Positions 41,006 through 51,121 of a stretch of 64,000 nt of DNA are shown piece after piece. A program made the translations under genes and the position numbers. The notes beneath the pieces were generated by a model. That model saw only the letters and a program-made list of their open reading frames with translations. It did no database searches and was not told the DNA's origin. The DNA is from Tatumella ptyseos ATCC 33301. GTDB taxonomy: Bacteria; Pseudomonadota; Gammaproteobacteria; Enterobacterales; Enterobacteriaceae. The stretch covers positions 90,770-154,769 of the forward strand of contig NZ_JMPR01000027.1 of assembly GCF_000735525.1 (NCBI RefSeq), read 5' to 3'. Numbering within the stretch: position 1 is the stretch's first letter; each line of letters opens with the position of its first letter.

Positions 41006-42244
41006 ATGCCAGACAGTCAGACTACTGAACGCACAAACAAACAGAGAAAAGTAAAGCTGGCATTGATGGGGCCTGCCTTTATTGCAGCGATTGGTTATAT
41101 CGACCCCGGAAATTTTGCCACCAATATTCAGGCCGGGGCCAGTTATGGTTATCAGTTGCTCTGGGTTGTTGTCTGGGCCAATATCATGGCGATGCTTATC
41201 CAGTTGCTCTCTGCGAAACTGGGGATTGCGACCGGAAAAAACCTGGCCGAGCATATCCGTGACCGTTTTCCCCGCCGCGTTGTCTGGTTCTACTGGGTAC
41301 AGGCAGAAATTATCGCGATGGCGACAGATCTTGCGGAATTTATTGGCGCGGCGTTAGGGTTTAAACTGCTGTTCGGCATTTCATTACTGGAAGGCGCGGT
41401 CGTCACCGGAATTGCCACATTCCTGATCCTGATGTTGCAAAGCCGCGGGCAAAAGCCCCTGGAATGGGTGATTGGCGGGATGCTGTTATTTGTCGCTGTA
41501 GCCTACGTTATTGAACTGTTCTTTTCTCAACCGGATCCTGCAGGTTTACTGCGTGGTATGGTATTACCTACGCTGCCGGAAACGGACGCTCTTTATCTGG
41601 CGGCCGGGGTACTGGGTGCCACCATTATGCCGCATGTGATTTATCTTCATTCGGCACTGACACAGCGGGATACCGGCGGTAACCGTAGCCAGCGTTACAG
41701 CTCCACAAAAATGGATGTGGCTGTCGCGATGACGATTGCCGGTTTTGTGAATCTGGCCATGATGGCAACGGCGGCGGCTGTATTCCATTTTAACGGACAT
41801 ACCGGTATAACGGAATTGGACCAGGCGTATGTCACACTGAAACCCCTGCTGGGGAATGCTGCGGCACTGGTATTTGGCCTGAGTCTGGTCACTGCCGGTC
41901 TGTCCTCTACGGTGGTAGGGACATTGGCCGGCCAGGTGGTCATGCAGGGGTTTATTCATTTTACCATCCCGTTATGGGTGCGCCGCCTCGTGACGATGTT
42001 GCCGTCATTTATTGTGATCATTGCCGGGATGGATCCGACGCGGGTACTGGTTCTGAGCCAGGTGCTACTGAGTTTCGGTATTGCATTAGCCCTGATCCCG
42101 TTACTGGTCTTCACCGGAAACTCCCAACTGATGGGCGAGCTGGTCAACAGTAAAAAAACACGTATCACCGGAGGGGTGATCGTTGTACTGGTGATAATGC
42201 TTAACCTCGGGTTGCTGATAGGTGAAGTCCCGGGACTATTGTAG
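41006..42244 (+). CDS. mntH: Mn2+/Fe2+:H+ symporter MntH (NRAMP)
   Basis: NRAMP-family manganese importer of 412 residues with 11 expected helices. The metal-binding first helix '[19 protein letters not shown]' gives Asp33 and Asn36; the sixth-helix motif '[13 protein letters not shown]' supplies the methionine/histidine. The transport signature '[17 protein letters not shown]' is present. A GGGGAAG ribosome site precedes the ATG. An MntR-type palindrome lies in the divergent nupC-mntH promoter region. Confidence 0.96.
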   Translation: MPDSQTTERTNKQRKVKLALMGPAFIAAIGYIDPGNFATNIQAGASYGYQLLWVVVWANIMAMLIQLLSAKLGIATGKNLAEHIRDRFPRRVVWFYWVQAEIIAMATDLAEFIGAALGFKLLFGISLLEGAVVTGIATFLILMLQSRGQKPLEWVIGGMLLFVAVAYVIELFFSQPDPAGLLRGMVLPTLPETDALYLAAGVLGATIMPHVIYLHSALTQRDTGGNRSQRYSSTKMDVAVAMTIAGFVNLAMMATAAAVFHFNGHTGITELDQAYVTLKPLLGNAAALVFGLSLVTAGLSSTVVGTLAGQVVMQGFIHFTIPLWVRRLVTMLPSFIVIIAGMDPTRVLVLSQVLLSFGIALALIPLLVFTGNSQLMGELVNSKKTRITGGVIVVLVIMLNLGLLIGEVPGLL

Positions 42245-42521
42245 TAATCTGAAAATCTCCGGTATGAAGTCCGCCGGATGGCGGAGCACTTTCATTAAAG
42301 GGCGCGGGAAACTTCCTCAGTGGCAGCGGTCACTGTCAAGGGTAAAAATTTTCCTATGGTATTATTCAGCATCTTACCTATGTGCATTGGCTATTCTGCA
42401 AGGTATGGTAGATTACTGTAAAAATTATAACGTGATTTCGCCGGACTTATCGGTGAAGAAATAATTTGAAGATGCCACTGTGTCTTCACCATCAATTACC
42501 CCCAAGCGGAGTAGCATAAGA

Positions 42522-43484
42522 ATGACAAACTATGCCTTGGTCGGCGATGTTGGCGGAACGAACGCCCGCCTTGCATTGTGTGAAGTGAGTAACGGTAATA
42601 TCTCACAGACCAAAACCTTCTCTACCTCTGATTTTCAGAGCCTGGAGGATGTCATCCGTCACTATCTTTCGGAACAGCCGGAAGTACGGGCTGCCTGTAT
42701 TGCGATAGCCTGCCCGGTGAAAGATGACTGGATCGAAATGACCAATCATCACTGGGCATTCTCTATTGAAGAGATGAAGCAGAATCTTGGTCTGGAACAT
42801 CTGGAAGTGATCAACGATTTTACGGCAGTCTCAATGGCTATTCCTTGTCTGAGTGATGACGATGTTATTCAGTTTGGCGGGAATGAACCGGTTAACGGTA
42901 AGCCGATTGCCATCTATGGAGCAGGTACCGGGCTGGGTGTCAGCCATCTGGTGCATGTGGATAAACGCTGGGTCAGTCTTCCGGGCGAAGGGGGGCATGT
43001 CGATTTTACCTGTGGCACCGAAGAAGAAGATATGATCATGAGCGTGTTGCGTGCAGAACGTGGTCGTGTCTCCGCAGAGCGTGTGTTATCCGGTAAAGGT
43101 CTGGTGAATATCTACCGTGCGATTGTCATTTCAGATAACCGTGAACCGGAGAAATTACAGCCTCAGGATGTGACCGAACGCGCGCTCTCCGGTGAGTGCA
43201 CCGATTGCCGTCGTGCGCTGTCACTGTTCTGTGTGATTATGGGCCGGTTCGGCGGAAACCTTGCGCTGACACTCGGTACCTTCGGCGGTGTCTATATTGC
43301 CGGTGGGATCGTGCCGCGTTTCCTGGAATTTTTCAAAGCTTCCGGTTTCCGTGCTGCCTTTGAAGATAAAGGCCGCTTCCGTGCTTATGTCCAGGATATC
43401 CCTGTCTACCTGATCACCCACGATCAGCCAGGATTATTAGGTGCCGGTGCCCATATGCGCCAGTATCTGGGGGTCGTGCTGTAA
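42522..43484 (+). CDS. glk: Glucokinase
   Basis: ATP-dependent glucokinase of 320 residues, cytoplasmic, phosphorylating free glucose not brought in by the PTS. The ATG at 42522 gives '[17 protein letters not shown]', matching E. coli Glk; an in-frame start 42 bases earlier is not supported by homology. Motifs: phosphate-binding [10 protein letters not shown] (8-17), '[12 protein letters not shown]', '[12 protein letters not shown]' and '[10 protein letters not shown]'. It stands alone between mntH and the convergent ypdB gene. No terminator was obvious. Confidence 0.96.
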   Translation: MTNYALVGDVGGTNARLALCEVSNGNISQTKTFSTSDFQSLEDVIRHYLSEQPEVRAACIAIACPVKDDWIEMTNHHWAFSIEEMKQNLGLEHLEVINDFTAVSMAIPCLSDDDVIQFGGNEPVNGKPIAIYGAGTGLGVSHLVHVDKRWVSLPGEGGHVDFTCGTEEEDMIMSVLRAERGRVSAERVLSGKGLVNIYRAIVISDNREPEKLQPQDVTERALSGECTDCRRALSLFCVIMGRFGGNLALTLGTFGGVYIAGGIVPRFLEFFKASGFRAAFEDKGRFRAYVQDIPVYLITHDQPGLLGAGAHMRQYLGVVL

Positions 43485-43531
43485 CAGCACCCTGTGATAG
43501 CTCGCTGTGATCGTGCCAACTGACCGGACGG

Positions 43532-44263
43532 TTACAGCTTCATCAGCTGGCGGAACGCTTTGACTTTGCTGCGACTGACCGGGATCTGAAACTCCAGCTC
43601 ATGGAGTTTCAGAATATAGGTATTGTTAAACCATGGCTCAATTTCGCGGATCCGGTTCAGGTTCACGCAGAAAGAGCGGTGACAGCGGAAAAACTGACTT
43701 TCCGGAACCCGCTGGCAAAACTCACTGATACTCATCGACATAATAAACTGATCACGGCGGGTATAGACGATGGTCAGCTTCTCATGGGCTTCCGCATAAC
43801 AGATATCGTGGATATCGGTCACGATAATCCGATCGTCCTTCACCAGATTAATGGTCTGCTGGATCTTTTCTGCCGCCCGGGGAACGACGGGGTTTTGCTG
43901 CGCCTGCCAGTTGCTTTCCAGCTTATTCAGCATCGTGACAATACGCGATTCCTGATAGGGCTTCAGAATATAGTCAAAGGCTTCTAATTCGAAGGCTTCT
44001 ACCGCGTGCTCTTTCCAGGCCGTAATAAACACAATCAGCGGACGTACGGCGAACATGCTGATATTTTTTGCCAGCAGCATGCCATCCAGTGACGGGATAT
44101 TAATATCGAGGAAAATCACGTCTGCCTGATGATTTTGCAGATATTTGAGGACATCAACACCGTCGGTAAAGCAGGCCTCAATGCTGATATGGCTGTGATG
44201 CTGTATCATCCAGCTGAGTTCCTGCTGTGCCAGGTACTCATCTTCCACAATAATGGCCTTCAC
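43532..44263 (-). CDS. ypdB: LytTR response regulator YpdB (PyrR)
   Basis: Response regulator of 243 residues: receiver domain with phosphoacceptor Asp53 ('[11 protein letters not shown]') and a C-terminal LytTR DNA-binding domain (about 138-243, '[22 protein letters not shown]' region). Identity with E. coli YpdB is very high over the whole length. In E. coli the YpdA/YpdB pair senses extracellular pyruvate and induces the transporter gene yhjX. The start overlaps the ypdA stop by four bases. A yhjX homologue lies nearby at 47761-48975. Confidence 0.95.
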   Translation of the reverse strand: MKAIIVEDEYLAQQELSWMIQHHSHISIEACFTDGVDVLKYLQNHQADVIFLDINIPSLDGMLLAKNISMFAVRPLIVFITAWKEHAVEAFELEAFDYILKPYQESRIVTMLNKLESNWQAQQNPVVPRAAEKIQQTINLVKDDRIIVTDIHDICYAEAHEKLTIVYTRRDQFIMSMSISEFCQRVPESQFFRCHRSFCVNLNRIREIEPWFNNTYILKLHELEFQIPVSRSKVKAFRQLMKL

Positions 44264-45978
44264 GTAATAGTCTCCGGACTGAATTGTCGTTGGTCGAAAG
44301 CTTTGGGTGGCACGTTTTTTGTTACCGTGAAGGAGATTTCAGTACCAGGGGAGAGCCGCCTGATGCACAGCCCCTCTCCGTACAGCAGCCGGACGCGGTG
44401 ATGAACATTTAACAGCCCTATCTTATTGCCGGGCATTTCATTACCGGCCACGCGGCGGATAACGTCTTCGCTGATCCCTTCACCGGTATCGCGTACCGAA
44501 ATAGAGACATCCCCGTCGGTGTCTGTCCTTCTGACACTGATGGTCACCACACCTTTTCCCTGACTTCGTTGTATGCCGTGCACAATGGCATTTTCCACTA
44601 ACGGCTGGATCAACAGGCTGGGAATTTTGCAGGCAATATCTTCATCAATATCGTAAATCACCGAGAGTTTGTCGCCAAAACGCGCCTGTTCGATGGCAAT
44701 ATAATCCATAACCTGGTAGAGCTCTTTTTTGATATCTATGGGTTCGTCATCACTCAGTTCCAGGTTATAGCGCAGGTAGCGGGAAAGGTTGATCACCAGC
44801 TGTCGTGCGGTATCCGGGTTCATCCGGATAGAAGACGAAATAGCGTTCAGAGCATTAAACAGGAAGTGCGGGTTAATTTTACTCTGCAGCGCACGGAGTT
44901 CGGCTTTATTCGCCATTTCCCGTAACTGCTCTGCACGGGATACCTCCAACTGGGTCGATATGATTTGTGACAAACCGACAGCCATTTCTTTCAGAGAGCC
45001 GGTTATTTTATGTGCCCGGCGATAATAGATTTTTAATGTCCCGGCGACGGCGCCTTTTTCCCGCAACGGGATCACCAGGATAGAGTGGATATCCCGGGTA
45101 CGATAGGCTTCATCATTATTGCGGATAATGATTTTACCACTGGTAATGGCCAGGGTAGTGGTCGGGCTCAGACTGATATTCCCTGTCTGATAGTGCTCCT
45201 CTCCGTAACCGACATAAGCCAGAATTTCCTGGCAATTGGTCAGGGCAACGGCATCTGCGTTGATATCATGGCGGATTATTTCACATACCTGACGTAACGA
45301 CTCGCTGTTCACATGGCGGAACAGGGGTAACGTTTTGTTGGCAATATCGAGAGCCAGTTTGGCCTGCCGGGCGGCCTGTGCCTCTTTTTCACCCTCCACG
45401 CTTTGCACCAGCAGGACAATCAGACCGATACTCATCGACCCGAGGATCATCGGCAGTGCAATTTCACTGACTATTTCAATGCCCAGTGCGGCAGGACGGG
45501 CAAAGAGAACAATCAGCAGCATGGTCAGGGATTCACATAACATACCGCAGAGGATCCCGGCACTCCAGCGCCGGGATTTCCCGACATGCTGGTAAATCAT
45601 TCCTGAGATCACACCCGCCAGAATACTGGTGATCAGACAGGGAACGGAGCTGACCCCGTGGATATCAATCAGGTAGCGATGCAGCCCGGCAATCACACCG
45701 GTAGAAATGCCCACCCAGGGACCAAACAGGATCCCGCCGGACATGACGGCTATGATACGGACGTTCAGTAAGGAGCCATCCACATTAATGCCGGTCCAGG
45801 TACTGAACAGCGCAAATAACGAAAAAATGAGGATGACGGCCAGCTTTTCTGCCGGCGTATAGTCATCTTTTTGCAGTAACTGACGGAACGGGGCGGCCCG
45901 TGTCAGAAAAAACAGGCAAATCAGCATCAGGGCAGCCCGATCAAAAACTGCCAGTAGTTTATCAAAGTGCAGGAACAT
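44260..45978 (-). CDS. ypdA: LytS-type sensor histidine kinase YpdA (PyrS)
   Basis: Membrane sensor kinase of 572 residues from the ATG at 45978, which has AAGG nine bases upstream; an in-frame ATG 69 bases earlier would add residues not seen in homologues. The N-terminus is a 5TMR-LYT membrane module ('[19 protein letters not shown]', '[15 protein letters not shown]'), followed by a GAF domain and a LytS-type kinase core with '[17 protein letters not shown]' (phosphoacceptor His near residue 370) and an ATPase domain ('[11 protein letters not shown]', 'RDTGEGI'). It is the high-affinity pyruvate sensor in E. coli. Confidence 0.95.
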   Translation of the reverse strand: MFLHFDKLLAVFDRAALMLICLFFLTRAAPFRQLLQKDDYTPAEKLAVILIFSLFALFSTWTGINVDGSLLNVRIIAVMSGGILFGPWVGISTGVIAGLHRYLIDIHGVSSVPCLITSILAGVISGMIYQHVGKSRRWSAGILCGMLCESLTMLLIVLFARPAALGIEIVSEIALPMILGSMSIGLIVLLVQSVEGEKEAQAARQAKLALDIANKTLPLFRHVNSESLRQVCEIIRHDINADAVALTNCQEILAYVGYGEEHYQTGNISLSPTTTLAITSGKIIIRNNDEAYRTRDIHSILVIPLREKGAVAGTLKIYYRRAHKITGSLKEMAVGLSQIISTQLEVSRAEQLREMANKAELRALQSKINPHFLFNALNAISSSIRMNPDTARQLVINLSRYLRYNLELSDDEPIDIKKELYQVMDYIAIEQARFGDKLSVIYDIDEDIACKIPSLLIQPLVENAIVHGIQRSQGKGVVTISVRRTDTDGDVSISVRDTGEGISEDVIRRVAGNEMPGNKIGLLNVHHRVRLLYGEGLCIRRLSPGTEISFTVTKNVPPKAFDQRQFSPETIT

Positions 45979-46404
45979 CGTGGCAGGCCTTAGATCAGAT
46001 TGCGACAGGGATTGCGGCGTATGATAGAAAAAACTCACCTTGTGCACCAGTGCCGGGTCCGGTTATTCCACCGGAAAAGGTATTCTGATCAATTTTTCGT
46101 GGCCGACAGGCCAGCGGTGCCGGGAAATAGCTGGTTACCTCACCACATCAAATCTTGCAGGATTGAAAATATATTAAAAGCCAATTTCTGTCGCTACGTC
46201 TTCCTTTTACACTTCAGGGAGTATGAAAAGGTGGGCTGAGTCCTTTTTTATAGCGGATTGCATCAATGCTCTGACAAATATAGAGAATAAGGCTACAGTA
46301 GTTGCTCGTTAAACTGTGTTACCTGCAGCAGGCAGTCCTGTTTTCTGTGAAACATGCGACGTCAGAGCGGGTGACAGCCTTTCACTGGAAGTGAGCTTGA
46401 TAGA

Positions 46405-46875
46405 ATGAAAACACTGTTGATGGCGATTGATCGTCAGGCCACCATGGCAGAAAAAGTGATTAACGTGACTCTGGAACAGGCCAAAGCGCATCAGGCGTCG
46501 GTCATTATTTTATGTTGTGTGGCGCCGGATGATGCCGCCTGCAGTCAGCCGATGGAAATTGATACCGCAGAAAAAAATGCGCTTTCAATGGATGCGCTGG
46601 ACTCCCGGAATTCTGCCGAACAGATAGTTCGCTATGCGCTGAATCCGTTTGCAGAGGCCGGTATTCCTGCCCGCGGGATGATTTGCTGCGGTGACCCGGC
46701 GACGACGATCGTTGACCAGGCTGACCGGCTTAATGTGTCGATGATTATCATGGGACGGCGCCATCTCTCTGCCTTCAATCGTATTCTGAAAAGTTCAGTC
46801 AGCGCGGCGGTCCTGGAAAGAGCTCACTGTCCCGTATTAGTCGATGTATCCAGAGAGACTTCGTCTTCAGTATGA
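46405..46875 (+). CDS. UspA-family universal stress protein
   Basis: Cytoplasmic Usp-domain protein of 156 residues: alternating beta/alpha pattern starting 'KTLLMAIDRQATMAEKVINVTL' region and ending 'AAVLERAHCPVLVDV'. The usual ATP-binding signature G-2x-G-9x-G-(S/T) is broken: after 'IIMGRRHLSAFNRILKSS' only the first glycine is present, so it may be a non-ATP-binding UspA type. It overlaps the next gene by four bases (ATGA), so the two are an operon. It is not one of the named E. coli Usp proteins that I can identify. Confidence 0.8.
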   Translation: MKTLLMAIDRQATMAEKVINVTLEQAKAHQASVIILCCVAPDDAACSQPMEIDTAEKNALSMDALDSRNSAEQIVRYALNPFAEAGIPARGMICCGDPATTIVDQADRLNVSMIIMGRRHLSAFNRILKSSVSAAVLERAHCPVLVDVSRETSSSV

Positions 46876-47675
46876 CCGATACCCTTATCCCTTCAATTTC
46901 CGGCCTGGTTATTTTGGGGCTTTTCTGGACACTGGTTGTCAGGAAGAGCCGGTTATCGCTGGCCGGTGGTATTCTTCTGACGGTGCTCCCGGTCATTGCC
47001 GGAAACCTCTATTGGTTTTATGCCTGTAAGCCTGAACTGGATGTACAAAAACAGGAACAACGTGCGCTGGCTCAAATTTCCTCACTGCCAGGTTACCGGG
47101 TACTGAAAATTCAGGAGCCCGGACTCTGGCGAATGCTACAACAGGCTTTTTTGCGGTCGGTTCGCGAGGGTAACAGTGTTCCTGTCGCCCTGGGACAGTT
47201 GCGCGGTATGCTGGTGGATGTCATCAATCAGCGTATCGGCCGGGCCAGTGATGATGCGGTGATCCATTATGTCTCGATGTCAGTGGATGAAATGAAAACG
47301 CTGGATAAAATCTCGTCCGATGCCTGTTTTCGTTTCCTGTATCCCCAGGTCGAGGGCGGAGTTAATCTTATGCAATTGCTTCCGCCAGCGCTGAATACGG
47401 AGGATGCAGAAGCGATGGAAACGCTGCTGCTGACCAGTCAGGGCCCGGATAAGCCTCTGGATAAAACGCTGGCGACTGAAACCCTGAAAGAAGTGGTCAG
47501 CACGTTATATCCGCGCTGGGGTGACCAGCTCAGACAACTGAACGAACCCGGAGATACCTCCCCGAACCATCAGGCGCTCTGTGATATGACGATCGATTTC
47601 TATCAGACGATCCTTAGCTTACCGCCGGCTCAGTCGGTGAATTTGTTACGAATGATGGTGCTGAGTGCTGAATAA
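46872..47675 (+). CDS. Unrecognised protein with two N-terminal membrane helices
   Basis: Protein of 267 residues, not recognised. It starts with two hydrophobic segments (about 8-23 and 29-50, 'VILGLFWTLVVRK' and 'GGILLTVLPVIAGNLYWFY') separated by a short basic loop, then a soluble domain of about 215 residues that is mostly predicted helical, with 'GRASDDAVIHYVSMSVDEMKTL' (about 119-140) and three or four cysteines. The four-base overlap with the upstream usp gene indicates joint translation. The reading frame is intact and has normal codon use. A role alongside the Usp protein, perhaps at the membrane, is inference. Confidence 0.85.
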   Translation: MTDTLIPSISGLVILGLFWTLVVRKSRLSLAGGILLTVLPVIAGNLYWFYACKPELDVQKQEQRALAQISSLPGYRVLKIQEPGLWRMLQQAFLRSVREGNSVPVALGQLRGMLVDVINQRIGRASDDAVIHYVSMSVDEMKTLDKISSDACFRFLYPQVEGGVNLMQLLPPALNTEDAEAMETLLLTSQGPDKPLDKTLATETLKEVVSTLYPRWGDQLRQLNEPGDTSPNHQALCDMTIDFYQTILSLPPAQSVNLLRMMVLSAE

Positions 47676-47716
47676 CCTGCGTTCATACGGCAGCAGGTCA
47701 CCGGGGAAATACGTTT

Positions 47717-47736
47717 GCCTGCTCCGGTGAGCAGGC
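47717..47736 (+). terminator. Hairpin between the convergent 46872-47675 gene and yhjX
   Basis: GCCTGCTC-CGGT-GAGCAGGC, an 8-bp stem with a 4-base loop, sits between two convergent genes. It has no long T-run on either side, so it is only a possible weak bidirectional terminator. Confidence 0.45.
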
Positions 47737-47760
47737 AGGGGAACCGCGGGATGCCCTCAG

Positions 47761-48975
47761 TCAGGAATTCAGCACCGGGGCGGTGGCGGTAAAACGTGCG
47801 CCAGGCGGGCGAATGGTCAGAGAGAGAGCCAGTGATGCTATCAGCAGAACCATAATCAGGGTAAAAGTCACGGTAAAGCCACCGGACAACGAGGCGACCA
47901 GCGACCCGAGGATACTGCCAATACCGAAGCCCAGATAAATTACGCCATAATTTTTAGTCAGATTATTCAGCCCAAAAAAATCACTGACCAGAGAGGGGAA
48001 AACGGTAATGGTTCCGCCGAAGCTGAACGCGATACTGGCCACAGCGATAAAGAACGTCGTTTCATTCAGTGAACTAAACATCAGCAGGCTCATCCCTGCC
48101 AGGGAAATCACCTGCGCCAGCGAGATGACGCGAATACGGGGCAGTTTATCGGATAATACTCCCAGCACCAGGCGTCCGCTCAGGTTGGCTATTGCTATTA
48201 CCGTTACTGCGTTGGCTGCACTTAGCGCAGGCAGGTGGACCATGCTTTGGCCGATATCTTTCGCCACGCCAATCACATATAACCCGCTCATACAGGCGGT
48301 AAGAAACATCAGTGCCAGCATCCAGTATTGCGGTTGTTTCATTGATTCAGCCAGTGAAAAATCATAGCCGGAAGCCACGCCGGGCTGTGACCCTCTGCGC
48401 GGAGCATCTTTCATCAGTGATGCACCCATAGCCACCATCACCAGTGCAATACATCCCCACAGCATAAACGTGCGTTCAAGCCCCTGATGGATCAGCAGGT
48501 AGCTGCAGATAAACTTAAAGCCCAGACTGCCCAGACCGTATGCCCCGATGGCACAGGCAGAAATCACCCCTTTACGTTCCGGAAACCATTTTACACAGTT
48601 AGATAATGTCATCAGATAACCGGCCCCATCGGCCAGTCCGACCAGTACCCCGGCACTGAGATACAGCATCGGCAGTGATGAGGCTGCAGAGGTCAGGAAA
48701 AAACCGATAGCCAGTAACCCTCCGGCACCAAGGGTAACCTTCCTGACTCCGAACCGCTCCTGCAGTTTACCGGCCAGAGAAGAGGCAATCGCCAGTCCGA
48801 GACTGAGTAAGCCGAAAGAAAGTGCAACTTTGCTGACGGGGGCTGAGAGTTTTTCTGACAGGGGCTGATTAAACAGACTCCAGGTATAGACAGAGCCCAG
48901 GGCAAACTGCGTAATAATGGTGCCGGCCAGGGTCAGCCAGCGGGTCAGGGGGGAAAAGGGTGATTCTGTATTCAT
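47761..48975 (-). CDS. yhjX: YhjX-type MFS transporter (pyruvate-induced)
   Basis: Major facilitator protein of 404 residues from the ATG at 48975 (GGAG six bases upstream); longer in-frame starts exist but homologues begin here. About 12 helices of the OFA (oxalate/formate antiporter-like) group. Blocks nearly identical to E. coli YhjX: 'IITQFALGSVYTWSLFNQ', 'GVLVGLADGAGYL', 'LSNCVKWFPERKGVISA' and 'FPSLVSDFFGLNNLTKNYGVI'. In E. coli YhjX is a pyruvate transporter induced by YpdAB. Here it lies 1.8 kb from ypdA, with the usp pair between. Confidence 0.92.
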   Translation of the reverse strand: MNTESPFSPLTRWLTLAGTIITQFALGSVYTWSLFNQPLSEKLSAPVSKVALSFGLLSLGLAIASSLAGKLQERFGVRKVTLGAGGLLAIGFFLTSAASSLPMLYLSAGVLVGLADGAGYLMTLSNCVKWFPERKGVISACAIGAYGLGSLGFKFICSYLLIHQGLERTFMLWGCIALVMVAMGASLMKDAPRRGSQPGVASGYDFSLAESMKQPQYWMLALMFLTACMSGLYVIGVAKDIGQSMVHLPALSAANAVTVIAIANLSGRLVLGVLSDKLPRIRVISLAQVISLAGMSLLMFSSLNETTFFIAVASIAFSFGGTITVFPSLVSDFFGLNNLTKNYGVIYLGFGIGSILGSLVASLSGGFTVTFTLIMVLLIASLALSLTIRPPGARFTATAPVLNS

Positions 48976-49047
48976 ATCATGCTCCGCATGCGAGTGTTCT
49001 GCTGCAGTGAGCATAATGAATGCCTGCTTTCTTGTGTGGGTAATGGC

Positions 49048-49078
49048 ATGAAGTGCAGTTTTCAGGGAATGAATGACA
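49048..49078 (-). promoter_or_regulatory. YpdB-site-like direct repeat upstream of yhjX
   Basis: On the minus strand TGTCATTCAT-N11-TGCACTTCAT lies 73-103 bases before the yhjX start. The reported E. coli YpdB motif at yhjX is GGCATTTCAT-N11-GGCATTTCAT; the two repeats match it at 6 and 8 of 10 positions, share the TTCAT core, and have exactly the 21-base period. A third partial copy, GGCATTCAT, is at 49024-49016. Confidence 0.55.
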
Positions 49079-49130
49079 TTGTTCGGGGAATAAACGGAAG
49101 CACTGGCGACAACCGGCCGCCAGCAGGTTC

Positions 49131-50030
49131 TCAGGTGCGGCGATAGCGGCATCGCAGAGGCGTACGGATAAACATTAAAAGATTAGCGCAGGAGATACCT
49201 GCCAGCCCGATAATGGCATGGGGTTGCCAGACGAAACCTTCATATTCTGCGGAAAAAGCCAGGGCAACCAGAGGAAATAACAGGGTACTCCAGCTGGCTT
49301 TGGCCGGGCCTATCCGGCCCAGTAAGATAAAATAAGCACCGAACCCGCAGACGGAACCGATAATAGCCAGGTAGCAGACTGCACCCAGCCAGCGAATATT
49401 CGCGGGCGGGACGAGCGAATACCCCATAAGAAGACTCACTAAAGCCATCACTAACGCGCCGTAGAGCATGGCATAGCCGGTTGTCGTCAGCGTATCCTGT
49501 TGCTGTTGTTTGTGGCGAACACTGATCATATTGCCCAGAGAAAAGCCGAGTGTGCCCAGTGCTGATAAACCGATACCGCAGAGCAGCCCGGGGGATACAT
49601 GATTTTCTGATAACTGCGGCCAGAATAAAATAACGATCCCCCCGACCCCGATAACGACTGCCGGAAGAAAGCGTGCAGGTGGTTTCTGCCGGAAAAAAAT
49701 CCAGCTATTAATTGCGTTATAGCAAACCGCCATCGAAAAAATAACGGATTCCAGCCCGCTGTTGATCCACTGTGCGGCATGGTAAAAACAGATGAAATTG
49801 AAGCCGAAGATAGTACAACCCTGAAGCAGACAATAAAGGTGTGTCTTTCGGGATAATGAGGTCAGCCGTCCGGTTAGCTTTAGCGCCAGCAATAAAACAA
49901 CGGATGCCAGCGCAAAGCGCCAGAACACAGCAACAGTGACCGGAATGGCTGCATTATGTTGTTGTACAAAAATGGCAATCCAGGTGGTTCCCCAGATGAG
50001 GACGACAGCGAAATAGAGCAGTATATTCAT
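49131..50030 (-). CDS. EamA/DMT-family transporter
   Basis: Drug/metabolite-transporter-type protein of 299 residues with ten expected helices, made of two EamA repeats. The start at 50030 ('MNILLYFAVVLIWGTTWIAI') has GGAG upstream; a longer frame would add 23 residues with no hydrophobic character. Typical features: 'VLIWGTTWIAIF', 'FWRFALASVVLLL' and 'LGRIGPAKASWSTLLFPLVA'. It is divergent from the AraC gene at 50218, which may regulate it. Substrate unknown. yhjX lies downstream on the same strand, 155 bases away. Confidence 0.88.
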   Translation of the reverse strand: MNILLYFAVVLIWGTTWIAIFVQQHNAAIPVTVAVFWRFALASVVLLLALKLTGRLTSLSRKTHLYCLLQGCTIFGFNFICFYHAAQWINSGLESVIFSMAVCYNAINSWIFFRQKPPARFLPAVVIGVGGIVILFWPQLSENHVSPGLLCGIGLSALGTLGFSLGNMISVRHKQQQQDTLTTTGYAMLYGALVMALVSLLMGYSLVPPANIRWLGAVCYLAIIGSVCGFGAYFILLGRIGPAKASWSTLLFPLVALAFSAEYEGFVWQPHAIIGLAGISCANLLMFIRTPLRCRYRRT

Positions 50031-50217
50031 TTGATCTCCGGTCAGCCTTATTTTTCGGCCTTCAGTATCAACGGAACAAAAAGGGACTGTTTGTATCATC
50101 CTGCTACCGGTTTGCTTATTTCTGCGCTTTTATTTGTGTGAAGTGAGGTAACGCTGGCGAACGAAGATAGCGGCAGCATACACTGTGCGTCTGACAGCCG
50201 AAGAGGGTGAAAAGGGG

Positions 50218-51090
50218 ATGCCTGATTATCAGACAATAGAAATTCTGCAACGGCATAAAGCCAGGCTGCTCAATAGCGTTGCCCTGGACAACGGGGTTCA
50301 GCTGGCCTCCTGGTTTAATCAGTGTGACAGAGTGCACCACCAGAGTAATCACCATACGCTGAGCCTGTATATTGCAGATGGCTATGACACCTGGCATAAA
50401 ACGCCCCACGGCTGGCGTAACGGTGGCGGACCGGACCGTTTTTGTCTGATGCCCGCCGGTAGTGGTTCCGTCTGGGATATTCGTGCCCGGCTTTCTTTTG
50501 TGCACCTCTATTGCACGCCGGAACATTTATCGGCACTGGCAGAAAAGATTTGGGATCGCAGCCCGTCTGATGTGATCCCTGATGAAAAAATTTTCGCAGA
50601 TGATGGCCAAATCACTCAGCTCTACCGCCAGTTTTTACTGAATTATGACTGGCAGCAACCGGCGAACCACCTGTTACTGAGCACAGCCAGCACGCTACTG
50701 CTGACCTGTATGGTACAGCAGTACAGCCGGGTGAACTGGGCATTGCCGTCCGTCCGTGGGGGGCTGGCCCCGGCCACGCTGAGGCGGGTATGTGAATTTA
50801 TTGATCACCATCTTAGCGGGGCACTGACCCTGTCCACGCTGGCCGGTGAGGCCGCGTTAAGTGAATACCACTTTTCAAGAATGTTCCGCCAAAGCACCGG
50901 ACTGCCGCCACATCAGTATGTCATGGAAAAACGCATGGCAAAGGCTGCTGAGTTGCTCCGCTATCAGGGCATCCCCCTGACAGATATTGCAGTATGCTGC
51001 GGCTTTAATTCACTGAGTCATTTCAGCCATCGTTTTCGCCGCTGGTCGGGGATGAGCCCGTCAGCGTACCGGCAAAGCGGGTGCCGCTGA
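50218..51090 (+). CDS. AraC-family transcriptional regulator
   Basis: Regulator of 290 residues. An N-terminal cupin-like domain (about 30-130, 'MPAGSGSVWDI') precedes the C-terminal AraC domain with two helix-turn-helices: 'LSTLAGEAALSEYHFSRMFRQ' region and 'LTDIAVCCGFNSLSHFSHRF'. I use ATG 50218, just after AAAAGGGG; an in-frame GTG at 50185 would add 11 residues. It is divergent from the EamA exporter gene, a common regulator/exporter pairing. Effector unknown. Confidence 0.88.
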   Translation: MPDYQTIEILQRHKARLLNSVALDNGVQLASWFNQCDRVHHQSNHHTLSLYIADGYDTWHKTPHGWRNGGGPDRFCLMPAGSGSVWDIRARLSFVHLYCTPEHLSALAEKIWDRSPSDVIPDEKIFADDGQITQLYRQFLLNYDWQQPANHLLLSTASTLLLTCMVQQYSRVNWALPSVRGGLAPATLRRVCEFIDHHLSGALTLSTLAGEAALSEYHFSRMFRQSTGLPPHQYVMEKRMAKAAELLRYQGIPLTDIAVCCGFNSLSHFSHRFRRWSGMSPSAYRQSGCR

Positions 51091-51121
51091 CGGCACCTGA
51101 GAGATGGCAGAGGAAAGAAGG

